This document shows, piece after piece, positions 34,505-45,901 of a DNA stretch of 64,000 nucleotides. A model generated the notes under the pieces. It did no database searches, was not told the DNA's origin, and saw nothing but the letters and a program-made list of their open reading frames with translations. How positions within the stretch are numbered: the first letter of the stretch is position 1; each line of letters starts with the position of its first letter. The translations under genes and the position numbers were made by a program. The DNA lies in NCBI GenBank assembly GCA_014871385.1, contig CM026428.1:3918624-3982623 (forward strand), in the 5' to 3' direction. This DNA is from Ceratodon purpureus. Its lineage: Eukaryota > Streptophyta > Bryopsida > Pseudoditrichales > Ditrichaceae.

Positions 34505-35729
34505 TGAAGGCATAATCTCATAGTTCAGAGTTCGAAACCTATAATTTTTCACATGCCTTTTTAATTGTCAAAAGACCGGCCTATATATTTGAATTTCAGC
34601 ATATACAGACATATTCCTAACTCACCAAGGAACAAGAATATGAAGAGATTCAGTACATAATTTCCTTCCAAAAATGGTCTTTTTGGCTCTCAAGACATTG
34701 CTTACCCTTTCTACAACAAGAGGAAAAAAAGTTATTTTCAACTTTGAACAACTTAAGCCTAGAGCTTAGGTTATCACACACATTTGAAAATTAGACATGG
34801 ATCATCTGGAAATTAGAACATGATCATCTCCATCCAATAAGAGGTCCAAAACACCATCACAATTCTAACTAGACCTTGAAGATTCAAATTTTCTAAATTT
34901 AGAAAACTATAGGGCGGAAGCCAATTGAGTCTTGACAATATTTTTTATAACTCTTACAACCTCTAGAAAACATCATTGCAATGCCGTAGCTTTTTACATA
35001 ACATATCAATCATATTACATTAAAAAATAGTAAAATCTTTGATTTGGAGTGTCTAAAAATATGAAAATAATAAAGATTATCCATAAACAATATTTTGCAT
35101 AGAAGCAAAATTACATATATCTAATTAAATTTTAAAAAACAAAGATAAATATATATTAGTTAGTGGTCATATTACATAGTGTGATGGTTTTATATTGATA
35201 TTCCTTACACACTCCACATGAGTTGAAAAACAATGATGACAACAATATATGGTTTTCCTTGTAATAAGGCTATAATAAGCAAACTAGGATTTCTCTAGTC
35301 ACTAGTAGCCTCTAACGCCGTTAATTTATACTTCTTTAATTTATAAATTTTGAATATTGTATTGGAAAATGAATGCATGAAGTCTTCAACAACAAGCTTA
35401 AAGGATATATATAGCCACAATATATTACTCTATGCGCTTAGGATAACTAATTGTAGAAAATGAGGTTGATTAAAATATTTTTTAAAATACCAATATATCT
35501 TACTAAAGTTTCTTAATTATGATTAAGATATATTGATGGTTTCTAAATGTCAATCAACCCTAATGTTTAGCAATGAAAGTTCATTGAATTTTTGACTAAT
35601 CACCAAGATTTTAATGTGTTTTTGAAGTGATTCCAATGATATTAGTATGTGAAATCCATTTTTTAGAGAAATATAAAGGGTGATATGACTGGCTTTATAA
35701 TTTACAACCATGCAAGACTTGGAAATGTA
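34505..35729. other. Spacer, no gene seen
   Basis: AT-rich; no conserved frame. Confidence 0.4.
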
Positions 35730-35949
35730 CAGTACCCTACAGGAAAAATAAGTGATTTTCTGAATTTTTTTGAAACATGTACAAAATTGTTACTTTGGTA
35801 AGCTCATACGAAGTCAAGATTTCATGGAATATTGTGCAAAAAATTGTAATTGGAAGCTTTTAAACCCTACTTTAATAATAAAAATTGCCCACATAAGAAA
35901 AAAACAAAATCAACACACAATTTGCTTTCTCCTATATAATGTTCAAAAT

Positions 35950-37373
35950 CTAGTACGACCACCTTTTGCACTAATTACTTCCTTCATATGTGCAGGCATA
36001 GTAGCAAGGTTTTGCAAAAGGTCTGAAGGTATCTCTCCCTATACTCTATGAAGAGATTCCACCAATTCTTCTTTATTGTGTTCCCGAGATGTACTCTGAA
36101 CTTCATCTATAATTATCATCCATAAGTTCTTATTGAATTTAAATATGGAGTGTCAACTGGCCACTTCAACTTCTTCATACCATGAGCTTCTCTCCACTGA
36201 TTTTGCAACCTATTGCGGTGACATGGAGCACCATCCTCTACGAGTATCATGTCGTTTGGATGATCATGGAGAAAATAAAACCGACACAAAGTGCCTTTGT
36301 AAATAATTTCAACAAAATCACGTGCAATTTGCTTCTCCAGAGATACATTAGGTGCAAAACGGGGTCTGGAAAAGGCTGTGTAAGCCTGCCCAAAGTAGGT
36401 GAACCCCCTGCTTTGGGCACCTCTGCCACTGGCAGCAGATGCCAGAGTTGCTGCCCGCACAGAACTGCGAGGCGCACTGTGAACAAATGGCAGCGGAATA
36501 ATAGTTGAGACATGAATGACTTGGCTCGAGGTTTGGTCCCAAGTGGGCAGATGGTGTCAGCCTGGCACTGTAACTTGTGCCCTCTATACGCCTCGCGGGG
36601 AGGTCATTGGTTCGAGCCCCCACGGCGGTTGTTGGCACCATGGAGGCACCTTCGGTGCCATGTCAAAAAGCACGCGGGCGACGGCCATCTTTTTCTCTCA
36701 CGTGCCGCTTACACGGCCTTTTCCACACCCCGTTTTGCACCTAATGTGATTACCAAATGAGCTTTATGAAAGCCACTAAAAGCACCCAAATCATCACCAA
36801 AGTACGCCCAAACTTGAAAGTTGGAGCTAGACATTTCTCTGAATATCTCTCATAAGCCTTTAGCCACACTCTAATTTGTCTAAGACTCCTTTCTATTTCA
36901 AAAGATGATTCATTAGTCCAAATAACCTTCTTCTAGTCCTTCTCACTCCAGTTTTGATATTCTCTCGCAAATGCTAGTCTATCTTTCTTGTGCTTCTTAC
37001 TGAGAAAAAGTTTTTTTGCTGCAACACGGCTTGTGTAACCAAGAGTTTGCAAAGCATTACTGACAGTATTAATACTAACCTTTGTAGTTCGTGTCATCTC
37101 ATTTGTAATTTCTGGGAGTGGTCTACGACGATCTTTTTAAACGAGGCGCTCTAACAGTCTCATGTCACGCTCTGTCAATATTCAAAGCCTACCCGATGGC
37201 TTTGGTGACACTACACATCTTCGTTTTTTAAATCTTTTTATAACACCATAAACATTGGAAGATGGCATCCCTAACCTAATTGCTATCTCCACACCTTTCT
37301 TTCCAGCTTCATGCATTCCAACCACTCCTCCTTTCTCTGCATTTGTCAATGCTCTAGTCTTCATCTTTCTCAA
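35950..37373 (-). pseudogene. Tc1-like transposase, broken by stops and an insertion
   Basis: Read on the minus strand: an N-terminal helix-turn-helix (KTRALTNAEKGGVVGMHEAG, then VEIAIRLGMPSSNVYGVIKR), a second HTH segment (INTVSNALQTLGYTSRVAAK), the first catalytic strand VIWTNESSFEI, the second ILVEDGAPCHRNRLQNQWRE, the third WPVDTPYLNSI, and a C-terminus near NLWMIIIDEVQST and MKEVISAKGGRTRF. The first catalytic Asp, normally in W-[ST]-DES, is Asn. Stop codons (after LLERLV, NWSEKD and LHRV), at least one frameshift and the nested element show it is dead. Confidence 0.85.
36346..36746. mobile_element. Inverted-repeat element (MITE-like), copy C, inside the Tc1 transposase
   Basis: A 401-bp element with inverted ends of about 36 bp: CATTAGGTGCAAAACGGGGT, continuing to GGAAAAGGCTGTGT, against the complement of GGAAAAGGCCGTGT at the right end. 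It is related to copies A and B in general plan (CATTAG ends, GCC/GTGTAAG block after the left arm, GGTGCCA...GCACGSGC block before the right arm) but the sequence is diverged. The interior has GGTTCGAGCC at 36609-36618, a perfect match to the tRNA B-box core. Confidence 0.85.
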
Positions 37374-37845
37374 AAGATTATATTACTCAACTTACCCACA
37401 ACACCAAACAAGCTTATTTCAACAAGAATAATACACCTCACGCTAAACAAAGTCACGCAAATACATACAATCATCTCAAAAGTGAATCCAACAACTTATA
37501 ATGCAATCACAACTCAATATTACATATATATCTTCTTAAAAAACAGTGGTCCAAAACATTATTATACCACAATAAGGCCTAATAATAGCCAATGCATGAA
37601 AAAGGTGTAGACACACTTTAGATAGGGCAATGGAGAGCTATCATTTTACATGGATTTTTTTTACAATTAGCCACATGTAATTTACTTTTTACAACCTTAC
37701 TCATATTTCTAAAAATAGATAATAGTTCCAAGGCAATTGCTCATAAAGTGAATTTATAATGGTCACTTGAAGTTCTTTGTATGTACTCTAGTTTACTTGG
37801 AGTTCACTAAAATCACTTACTATATCCTTCATGTAGGGTATTGTG

Positions 37846-38886
37846 CATCTATTCATTTTGTAGAGAAATATGACTAATTTGATTACAAGCTACATAAATT
37901 TGCTTTCTACACGAGACATGATGGATTTTTAAAGGTCTTCTACAGCCACCAAAAATTGCCTAGATGACTTAGTCCACAACAATAAGACATCCCGATTTCT
38001 TTTTTTAACTTTTTAAAATCCCACACTATTAGCCCTTAAAGTTGAAAGGCCTCATAACTGCCAAAAACCCTCAAAACACGCCACTTTCAATAAAAGGTGA
38101 ACGTTTTCAAGTTTTGATATATGTTGGGAGGAAATAAACGTAAGATCTAGTATTGTACTCGTACATGTACATGTACTCCAAATCATAGATTCAAATCCTT
38201 TACCGTTTGTGAGATCATAATGTTTAAAGTTAAAAAAAAAAGGTTTTTTTCCCTTGTTCCAAAATGGGTTTGAAGTGTTTAGTGACTCAAAAAGATCAAT
38301 TTCAAAAGAAAATTTGACTTGAGGCTCTTCACATTCTTGCTGCTAGATAGGTTAGGAATATGTTTATGCACTTTTATCCTCATACAACCTATAAAGTCTA
38401 AATAAATGCTTGATTATTCAAATGGAGGTATGCTGAAATTCAAATACAAAAGCCAGTCTTTAAAAGTAAAAAAGACATGGAGAAATATTGGATCTTAAAA
38501 CTCAAATTTTTGGTGAATTTAGGAAAGTATTAAGATCTAATTAAAATTGGAATTTTGAGGATAAATGAGCATAAACTGCAGTTTTTGGCAGATTTCAACA
38601 TGCCTTCATAGTGTTTAAGAACTTAAATTGATTGTAAATACCTTCTACAGTATGAGAAATTTTGAAGCATGAATTACCTTCTTAAAAAGATATGGGAAAA
38701 CTCCAAGATGTGAAAAAAATTCAACTTCATATGATCTATATTTAATTACTGAGACCTTTACCAAAGTCAAATCCACCATGTTAGAGCTACTTTAAACCTT
38801 GGGGATTAACTTTTCATTCTTTTGACCTAAAAGGACCATTTTCAGAAATAAATCTCCAGGTGCACGATAGACACCTTGTAAACCAT
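37846..38886. other. Spacer, no gene seen
   Basis: AT-rich; includes the 3' flank of the SDR gene that ends at 38887. Confidence 0.4.
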
Positions 38887-41204
38887 TCACCACTCCGCTA
38901 TTCCCCAGTTCTTTTGCTCCAGATACTTCCCATGTGGACCTCCAACTGGGTGCAGAGCCAGCCAAATGCCTGTCATGGCTGCCTCTTGAAGAGTGTTGGC
39001 TTGCAGAGTGCTGAGACCTTGGTAATCATTCAAGTTGGTTTTTGTGAATCCTGGATTGAAGCAATTCACGTACACCTTCTCCGTTTCTGGCCTTACCTCA
39101 CGGGCCAACACACTTGTGTATGCATTCAGAGCAACCTTGGTGTTTGAGTAGTCACGAATCATGTCTTGCCACCCTCCAGATTTCCATGTGCCATCTTTCA
39201 ATTCTCCAAGATATTGCTGGATGAAGTGGTCAATTTGATCTTCTGTGATTTGGTCACGGTCCTTCCACTCGTCACGATATTTGTTGGAGAGGCGCTGAGA
39301 TTCACAACATACATTGATAATAGATATCTGTTAGTCATAAAGTGTAAGATTCTAGTAACAGAAATGCAGCAACCATATTCTAGATAATGGTAGAATGGGA
39401 GAGTTAGCCTTTGCACCACTTTGTAACGAAGTACAAGAACAATATTCGTGGAATAGCAACCATGTTATGAATGTGCCCATGTAGCCTCTTTTGAATCACG
39501 GATTTGAGTCAGGAAAAGTCGCATGGTAGTATTTGTTTAATGGGAAAGCTAGTGCAACACACCTCCCCATTTTGACGTTCCTTTATGTTTTTTATCTAAG
39601 GAAGCCATCATTCTTGCAAGGGTTGAGAAGCAACAATCACCTTAAGTACGCCCAAGTCGGAGGTTACGTTGATGACACGAGCACCTGCAGGGGAGGGGCG
39701 AAGCAGTGGAAGGATTGCTTTGGTGACACGCTTCACACCATAGTAGTTGGTATCAAAAATCTTTTCTTCAGTCTCAGCACGAGATATGGCCGCATTGTTC
39801 ACCTGCTCTTCCCAGAAATCACCAAAATTAATCAGACTGTGATCACACCCAAAATATCATTCAAAGTTTATTTTGAGGTTTGCATGAGCCTTGGATGTCC
39901 CTACTAGCTTACAAGTGCAAGATCATTCGACAACACAATCTGCAAACATAGTTTACTTTCCTATAAACGGAAGAGAAGACCCTCTGTTAGAAGAGAGGAG
40001 TGAAACATACGACCAGGAGTGGCACTTCGAAAAAGATGGCAATAAGGAAGAGATGAGTCAGGGCAATTTCCATGGGCAAGTTGGAAAGGAGAAGGAATCT
40101 CTCTTTTTCTTCGCTGAGAAGCATCAACAGACTAAAATCTTGATATAGATCGCAGAGAGCATGGCACATTATGGAGGACGATAGTATGGATTCCAGGACT
40201 CAGCTCATATCTAATATGACAAATATATATAGTTCATGTCGAATCACATCGTTCAAAGTTAATAGACTTTGAACTGATATTGCAACTCTGAAGCGCACTT
40301 AGGGTGTGATGCAAAAAAACTGCGACGTACCAAGATGTCAACTCCCCCAAATGTTTGGCGTAGCCATTGAGCAAGAGCAGCCACAGATTCATCACTGGTG
40401 ACATCGAGAAGATGGAATGCAACAAGCTCTTGATCCTCCGTTCCAAGTTCTTTCCTCAAAGCCTCCACTGCGGCTTTCCCTCGCTCTTCACTGCGTGCAG
40501 TTGCCACCACGGTAAGCCCATTCTGAGCAAGCTGGCGTGCAATCTCGTAACCAATGCCCTGGTTGGCGCCTGTGATTACCGCGACTGTATCCTTTGACCA
40601 CCACCTGCACATCCAGATGCAAGTCAAGTGTCAAACATCTTTCCAACCTTCTTCATTACACCTCATAGAACCTTGGAGGGTTATGTACACAGCAACTAAG
40701 AAAATCAAAAGCTATTCTGCCCGTAACCAGTAACAAATTGTTATGAATGATGGCCCGAGCATAAATTGCGAATTTCGCATATAGCTCGTCCATCTCTCGG
40801 GATAACAAACATCAACTGAACCCCTCCACACGTGAGGCACATACGTTTTCAAGAATCCGCTCAAATTATAACAACCAACATCACAATTCTCCCCAACAAA
40901 GCTCTACTCATATCGTCACCATCAGAGTATCGGTGAGCGAGAAGATGCAAAGTTCAATTAGATGACAAACTGATCTCAGACCCCGGGCGCCATCCCTTTC
41001 TCCGCAGACAGTCACCGGCACCCATCTGGTTCAAATCTCTCGTTGATGATCATAGCAATAACATAGTTCAGTTCTAGATCTGCAACACGGCATGATCCAA
41101 ACTAGTACTAATCCTCAACTAGCCCATACAACCACCTAAATGCAATTGTACAAGACTACATTTCAGAAACAAGATCATTACTTGGTTGGTGTTGACGTTG
41201 CCAT
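38887..41204 (-). CDS. Carbonyl-reductase-like short-chain dehydrogenase/reductase
   Basis: Four exons (41204-41182, 40604-40331, 39802-39641, 39294-38887) join in phase to 288 aa. The classical SDR signature is complete: cofactor motif VAVITGANQGIGYEIARQLA (TG-x3-G-x-G), an Asp in LDVTS that contacts the adenine, the NNAAI motif, an Asn in FDTNYYGVKRV, Ser in INVTSDLG, and the catalytic YSNTK. A TARSE segment after the second strand suggests NADP(H) preference. It ends GGPHGKYLEQKNWGIAEW. Proteins of this class (SDR21C-like carbonyl reductases, plant relatives include menthone/neomenthol reductase-like enzymes) reduce ketones or aldehydes; the substrate cannot be told. No targeting signal is seen, so it is probably cytosolic. 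The 23-base first exon encodes MATSTPT. Confidence 0.93.
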
Positions 41205-41744
41205 GGTAATGGAATCCGGTTCAGATAAACTCCCAGACAACCAAGATGGCTCAGACAGCGTTTGCTAGCTGCTTGGATTCAAACACAGGTTGTTACAACA
41301 ATTGAGAAGAAAGCATGTACACGGATCTATACTATGAGGTGCCTTCAATTGCAAGGCGACTCGGCGGATGGAAGCAACTTGGACGACACTGAGGAGTACG
41401 CTTCATGAGCTGATATAATTGTGTACTGCAGGGTCCTGACCATTTATCCATCGCACGAGGGTGGAAGGAACCCCTGAGTACAGGTCAATCGGATTCTCGG
41501 AAGTTTTCGTATTCACACTAAGGTAGGATGCTGCAAAATCGTACACATCGGAAAACCGTAAACATCCATAACGTATGTTCATTTCAAATTGATAATGTAG
41601 CTTTTTAGTATATGGCTTATTTTTTAGGTCACAGAAAATAAGGCATGTAACGCGGGAATACATTCCTACTTTAGAATGAACAAATGTGTTACATGTTTAT
41701 GATTTTCAGTCGTGTTAGGTTTTGCAGCATCTTACCTTAAAGGC
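41205..41744. other. 5' flank of the SDR gene
   Basis: Presumed promoter region; no other gene seen. Confidence 0.4.
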
Positions 41745-42300
41745 CGAAGTCCAAAGGACGTCGCTTCCAAAAAAGTATAGGTAGCATTACTTTTAGGAAA
41801 TTATGGTGCCAAGAGTTCGGCCTCTCGAGCAAAGTTAGGGTCAAGCAAAATGCTCAACCTAAACTTCCTTCGAGAGGCCAAACTTTTATTTGATTAAAAT
41901 ATGCGCAAAAAGACAAGGCTCTTTGACTTTTAAGAGTTGGTCATGCTCCACAAGCCTTGTCATGCTTCATCAATGAACCTTTTGACAATCATTGGCATTA
42001 CACAAATGCTAGTCATAAAATAAGTTGAACTTCAATCAGTCATAAGTTCATAACCTCGTCATAGCAATATATATATTTGCTGAAATTTTTTCCACACATT
42101 CTTCATTAGTTTGTACACTTTCCTTATTTTTTTCAGAAATTATATTTTGATTGTTTTTTTCAATTTTCTATAAATGTTTAGATATTTCGATCATAGGTCT
42201 TGGCCTTTGGACTTCTCCTTTGGGCCTTCACACTATGATCGGCCAAAGGCTTCAAGTGGATTATTTTAATATACATTTTCAGCCGAAAGGCTTCTGCCCT
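41745..42300 (+). repeat. Dispersed repeat (pair with 21105-21600), with internal hairpin
   Basis: Matches the reverse complement of 21105-21600 in ordered blocks. At 41814-41884 it contains a long imperfect palindrome, AGTTCGGCCTCTCGA against the complement of TCGAGAGGCCAAACT. The region from about 41715 (GTTAGG) to 42380 (CCTAAC) may be the whole element, since GTTAGG...CTTAAAGGCCG and CGGCCTTAAGCCTAAC are roughly inverted. Confidence 0.65.
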
Positions 42301-42384
42301 TGTCATAGTTTAGGCCAAAAAAGAAATGCGTCTCTTCTCGACTTTGGCCCATTGTGAACCGGCCTTAAGCCTAACAAGTCATGC

Positions 42385-44060
42385 CTAAGCTACAAATCTT
42401 TTTTAAAAAAAACTTAATGTCCAGTACATTACACATGCATGGTTGAGACTCTCCAAGTAAGGAACTTGCAATCAATATAACTCTCAAGAAAGATAAACTG
42501 TTGAAATTGCCACCTAACTACCCACTAACATTGCAACTACTTATGAAAATAACATTAATAAATCCAATAATAGTAAGCTACAACAACTATTTATGAAAAT
42601 GACAACAATAAATCCAATAATAATAAACCATAACATACCTACAAAGAATAACTCTTCAGACACTGAAATTAAAACAAATCCAGCTCAAAACAATTCTTTC
42701 ACCGACCATGTACTTTGTGTTCAATTTAGCTTACTAGCATCAAAATAATCATGACTTACAAACAATAAGGGAAATATTGTGATTGAACTTAGATAGCATA
42801 TGAAGATTTTGTTGTAGAACAACCCTTACATAAACCAAACGAGTCTAAGAGGAGATGGAAAGATTTGAGACGGAACGCTCTAAGATGGGATGGCTTACTC
42901 AATTATTTATATTGCTACTTTTGCTTTTCTAAAAAAATAAAAAATTGCCAGGTAAATCAAGTGTAAAGTGATAATCTTGGCTCCATTCACAAAATTTCCT
43001 CTTTTGTTTCAACAGACACTAATTCGCAACACCCTCAATATTGACAGTGATTTGAAAGATCAACTAGTAGATTTGAAGGTAAGGGTCCATTCCTTGTTAA
43101 TTTCGATAAAGCTAACCACACTTGGTTGCAAAAGCTCCAAAATATCCTACCTTAGGCTCTAAAGTTTTTTGGTGTTTTTGGAGCAAGAACAATAAAAACT
43201 GACTCCTTTTTACTTCAGGCGTATCAAATATCAATCTAAGTATTTTTGGTAAATTTACCTATAAGATCTTAAAATTAACTTAATATACTACTTATGTGCC
43301 ACCTTTTGATTTTTCTTCATTTGTGAGATCATAAAGATTAAGGTGGATTAAAATTTATTTTCAAGCAATTGTAAAACTTTCTTTTGTCAAAATTTGAAGC
43401 CTACCTTTGTAATACTCATATACACTTCAACTTAAGTAAGTTGGTAGTTTGTGTAGGAATTTATTTAAGAATACATTACAATAAAGAAATTCAAATAATA
43501 CCATAAAAATTAAAAAATAAATTGCTACTCAAATTTAAAGAGAAAAAAAAGTTAATCAATGAAAAAATTTCTAATAATAAAAAAATATTATTAAAAAATC
43601 ACACAATCAATTTGCAATAAAAATATCATCCTAATTTTTTTTATACATGAGAGTATTTCTTTTTATTACTTCATCTACACTACCCATAACCTCAAAACCA
43701 GAATTAGATTTATAGGAACTTTAGGAGTTAATCCCAATAAATTTATATCCGGGCCTTTGGAAACCCATTAATCAAAAATTAGCATAAAAATAAATAAATT
43801 TATACACTAGTCAATAATACAAATATGATTCCATCACACAACCTGATTACAAAAGTAAACACTTTCCACTAGCCGAAGGTAGCACGGCACATTCTTGCCC
43901 GGGTCCAATTTTTGTACTTTATTGTTTTGGGAATACGGGACAGAAAACCAGCCCACTTAATTTCAAAAAGTGTCCAAGAATGTTTTAATTACAACCATAC
44001 TTGGGTCAACTGAAAGCTTCTCATTGATGAAGAACCGGTCTATTGAGAACTTCTCATTGA
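42385..44060. other. AT-rich spacer, no gene seen
   Basis: No conserved reading frame and no purine tract of retroelement type immediately before the second LTR-like copy. Confidence 0.4.
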
Positions 44061-45901
44061 TGTTAATTAGGGAATTACGGCTGGAAATTATAAGGGCAAT
44101 ATAATTGTAGGGGGTAGTAGAACTCTTGTTACCAAGGGCAGTAAAACTGTTAGTTACTGTTCTAAACAGCAGTAACTCTGTCATAGTTGAAAATTCCCAG
44201 ACAGATGAAAACTGCCGATGGATGAAAACTGGTGGATAAATGACTACGGCCACGTTTAAGGCTAGTGGCGGCTAAGATTATGAGGGTGGCGGCTAGGGTT
44301 ATCAAAGTGGCGGCAATTGCTTGGCTTGGGGTGCTTAAGAGGAGGGCTGAGGGGCTCTTTCTCTCTCTCTCTCTCTTGGCTGTAAGCTCTGAAGTGTATG
44401 TAGGTGTGTGGGCAGAGTTAGAAGTTAGAGGTTCGGATGTGAGTTAGAAGATATGGTTTGGATTATGATTTCTAAGGAGCTTGGAGAATACATGCAGGAC
44501 TGTTAGCAGGAAGCACTGAGTTGTAGAGCCTTGAAGCATTGAATGGAAAAGTTATTGCAGCCTCTTTGTGTGTGCACTGATGAATGATGGTGAGGATTAG
44601 ACAAGGTGGGTTGAGTGAGTATTATGGAGGCTGAGTTCCTCAGCACACCAAGAAAAGGAACTGTTGTTGTTATAGAGTAGGGGTAGTAAGTTCTAGAAAG
44701 GAAAGTAACTAGGACACAATCAAGTCGTACTTAAAATATTGTGGGTTTTGCAGTATTGAGTTGAATACGGCAGGATTTAAGGGAGTAAGAAAATATCTCT
44801 TTAACAAATGACTAGAACTCGTGACCACGAATGTGACGATTTTCACCAAATTTTGGAAAATATGGTCAAAATTATCGCACTCTTGGTTTCGAGTTTTGAT
44901 CATTGCATGCATGGTTTCCACTAGTAACATTTGTAAAAATCATACACCCACAATATATAGTGGTTTTAGTATAGTAGGAGCCCTTTCTCTTGGAAAAGGG
45001 AAAATAATGAATTCATTACATTCATTGTTTTAGAATCCATGTAGTATCAAATAATGATGCAATAAAAGAAGATTGTTGAGGTGGCTCTGTTTAATGATTC
45101 ATTGCAATTGTTATTTGGTTATAATTCCTTTTCTACCTTTAGAATTATTTTGACTTAGAAGGGAATTTTGAGATTTTGGACAGCCTCTTACAATGCCCAT
45201 TTCATCATGAATTCCTAACAATATCTTGGTAATGTGAGAAGGTAATTGCTAAATAGAAGATTCAATTTTTTTTCTTCTAAGGAACCTTAAAAATTAATTT
45301 ATGCTTTCTATTCTTTTTTTCTTGATATTAGTATTCTAAAAAAAAAATTATCCTTCTTTATTACACGAAACATACTTTGCTTGTTTGTGATATTATTAAA
45401 AAAATCCTTACCAATGAAATATTATTTCATTCAAATAGATGACAACGTAAATTTGTCACATAATTGTTTTACCTTGTCCAGGAAGATGGCAAAGATTTGA
45501 GGCCTTTTAGATAAAATAGTTTCAATACGCCAAAGATTTCTTTTAGACAATCATGATAATCATTCATTGTATTAAAAAAACAAAATGCAACAAAAGAGCG
45601 TAGGAAACAAATTGGCAAGAATTTATGAGATTGCCAAACATTGAGATAAATCAACATTGAACAATAAAACTTCTTTTCTAGCTAAATAAAAGTCACAATA
45701 TTCCATGAGCCACAATATTCATGGAAGGTATTAAAAGTTTTTATTTTCTATAAATAATGTAGTTAAAAAATTTGAATTGAAAATAAATTGTCTTATTTTC
45801 TTCATTCAAATCATTTCTAATTTTGAAATGGCTCTAAATATTATAACATGAAGAAATTTTAGAATTTGTAAATGGTACACAAAAGCATATAAGTGATGAC
45901 A
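44061..45901 (+). mobile_element. Solo-LTR-like repeat, copy 2
   Basis: An 1841-bp direct repeat of 31539-33501, beginning TGTTAATTAGG and ending AAGTGATGACA. It lacks the nested MITE and has several small indels and many substitutions, so the pair is not recent. The flanking pentamers are ATTGA and TTTGA (4 of 5 alike). Confidence 0.65.

Larger units (their letters stand above)
35728..37845 (-). mobile_element. Tc1/mariner transposon, degenerate, with a nested inverted-repeat element
   Basis: The left end (35730) reads CAGTACCCTACAGGAAAAAT then AAGTGATTTT. The right end (to 37843) reads AAATCACTTA...TCC...TGTAGGGTATTG, its imperfect complement. TA precedes the left end; the right flank is TG where TA is expected. 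The total is about 2.1 kb, or about 1.7 kb without the nested 401-bp element at 36346-36746. It carries one transposase relic on the minus strand. Confidence 0.75.

Noticed and set aside
36600-36625. A true tRNA gene
   Set aside because: Only the B-box core matches; no cloverleaf could be folded with a plausible acceptor stem and anticodon arm.
31539-45901. A single 14-kb LTR retrotransposon
   Set aside because: No gag, pol, primer-binding site or polypurine tract found, outer flanks do not match, and the interior holds an intron-containing cellular gene.
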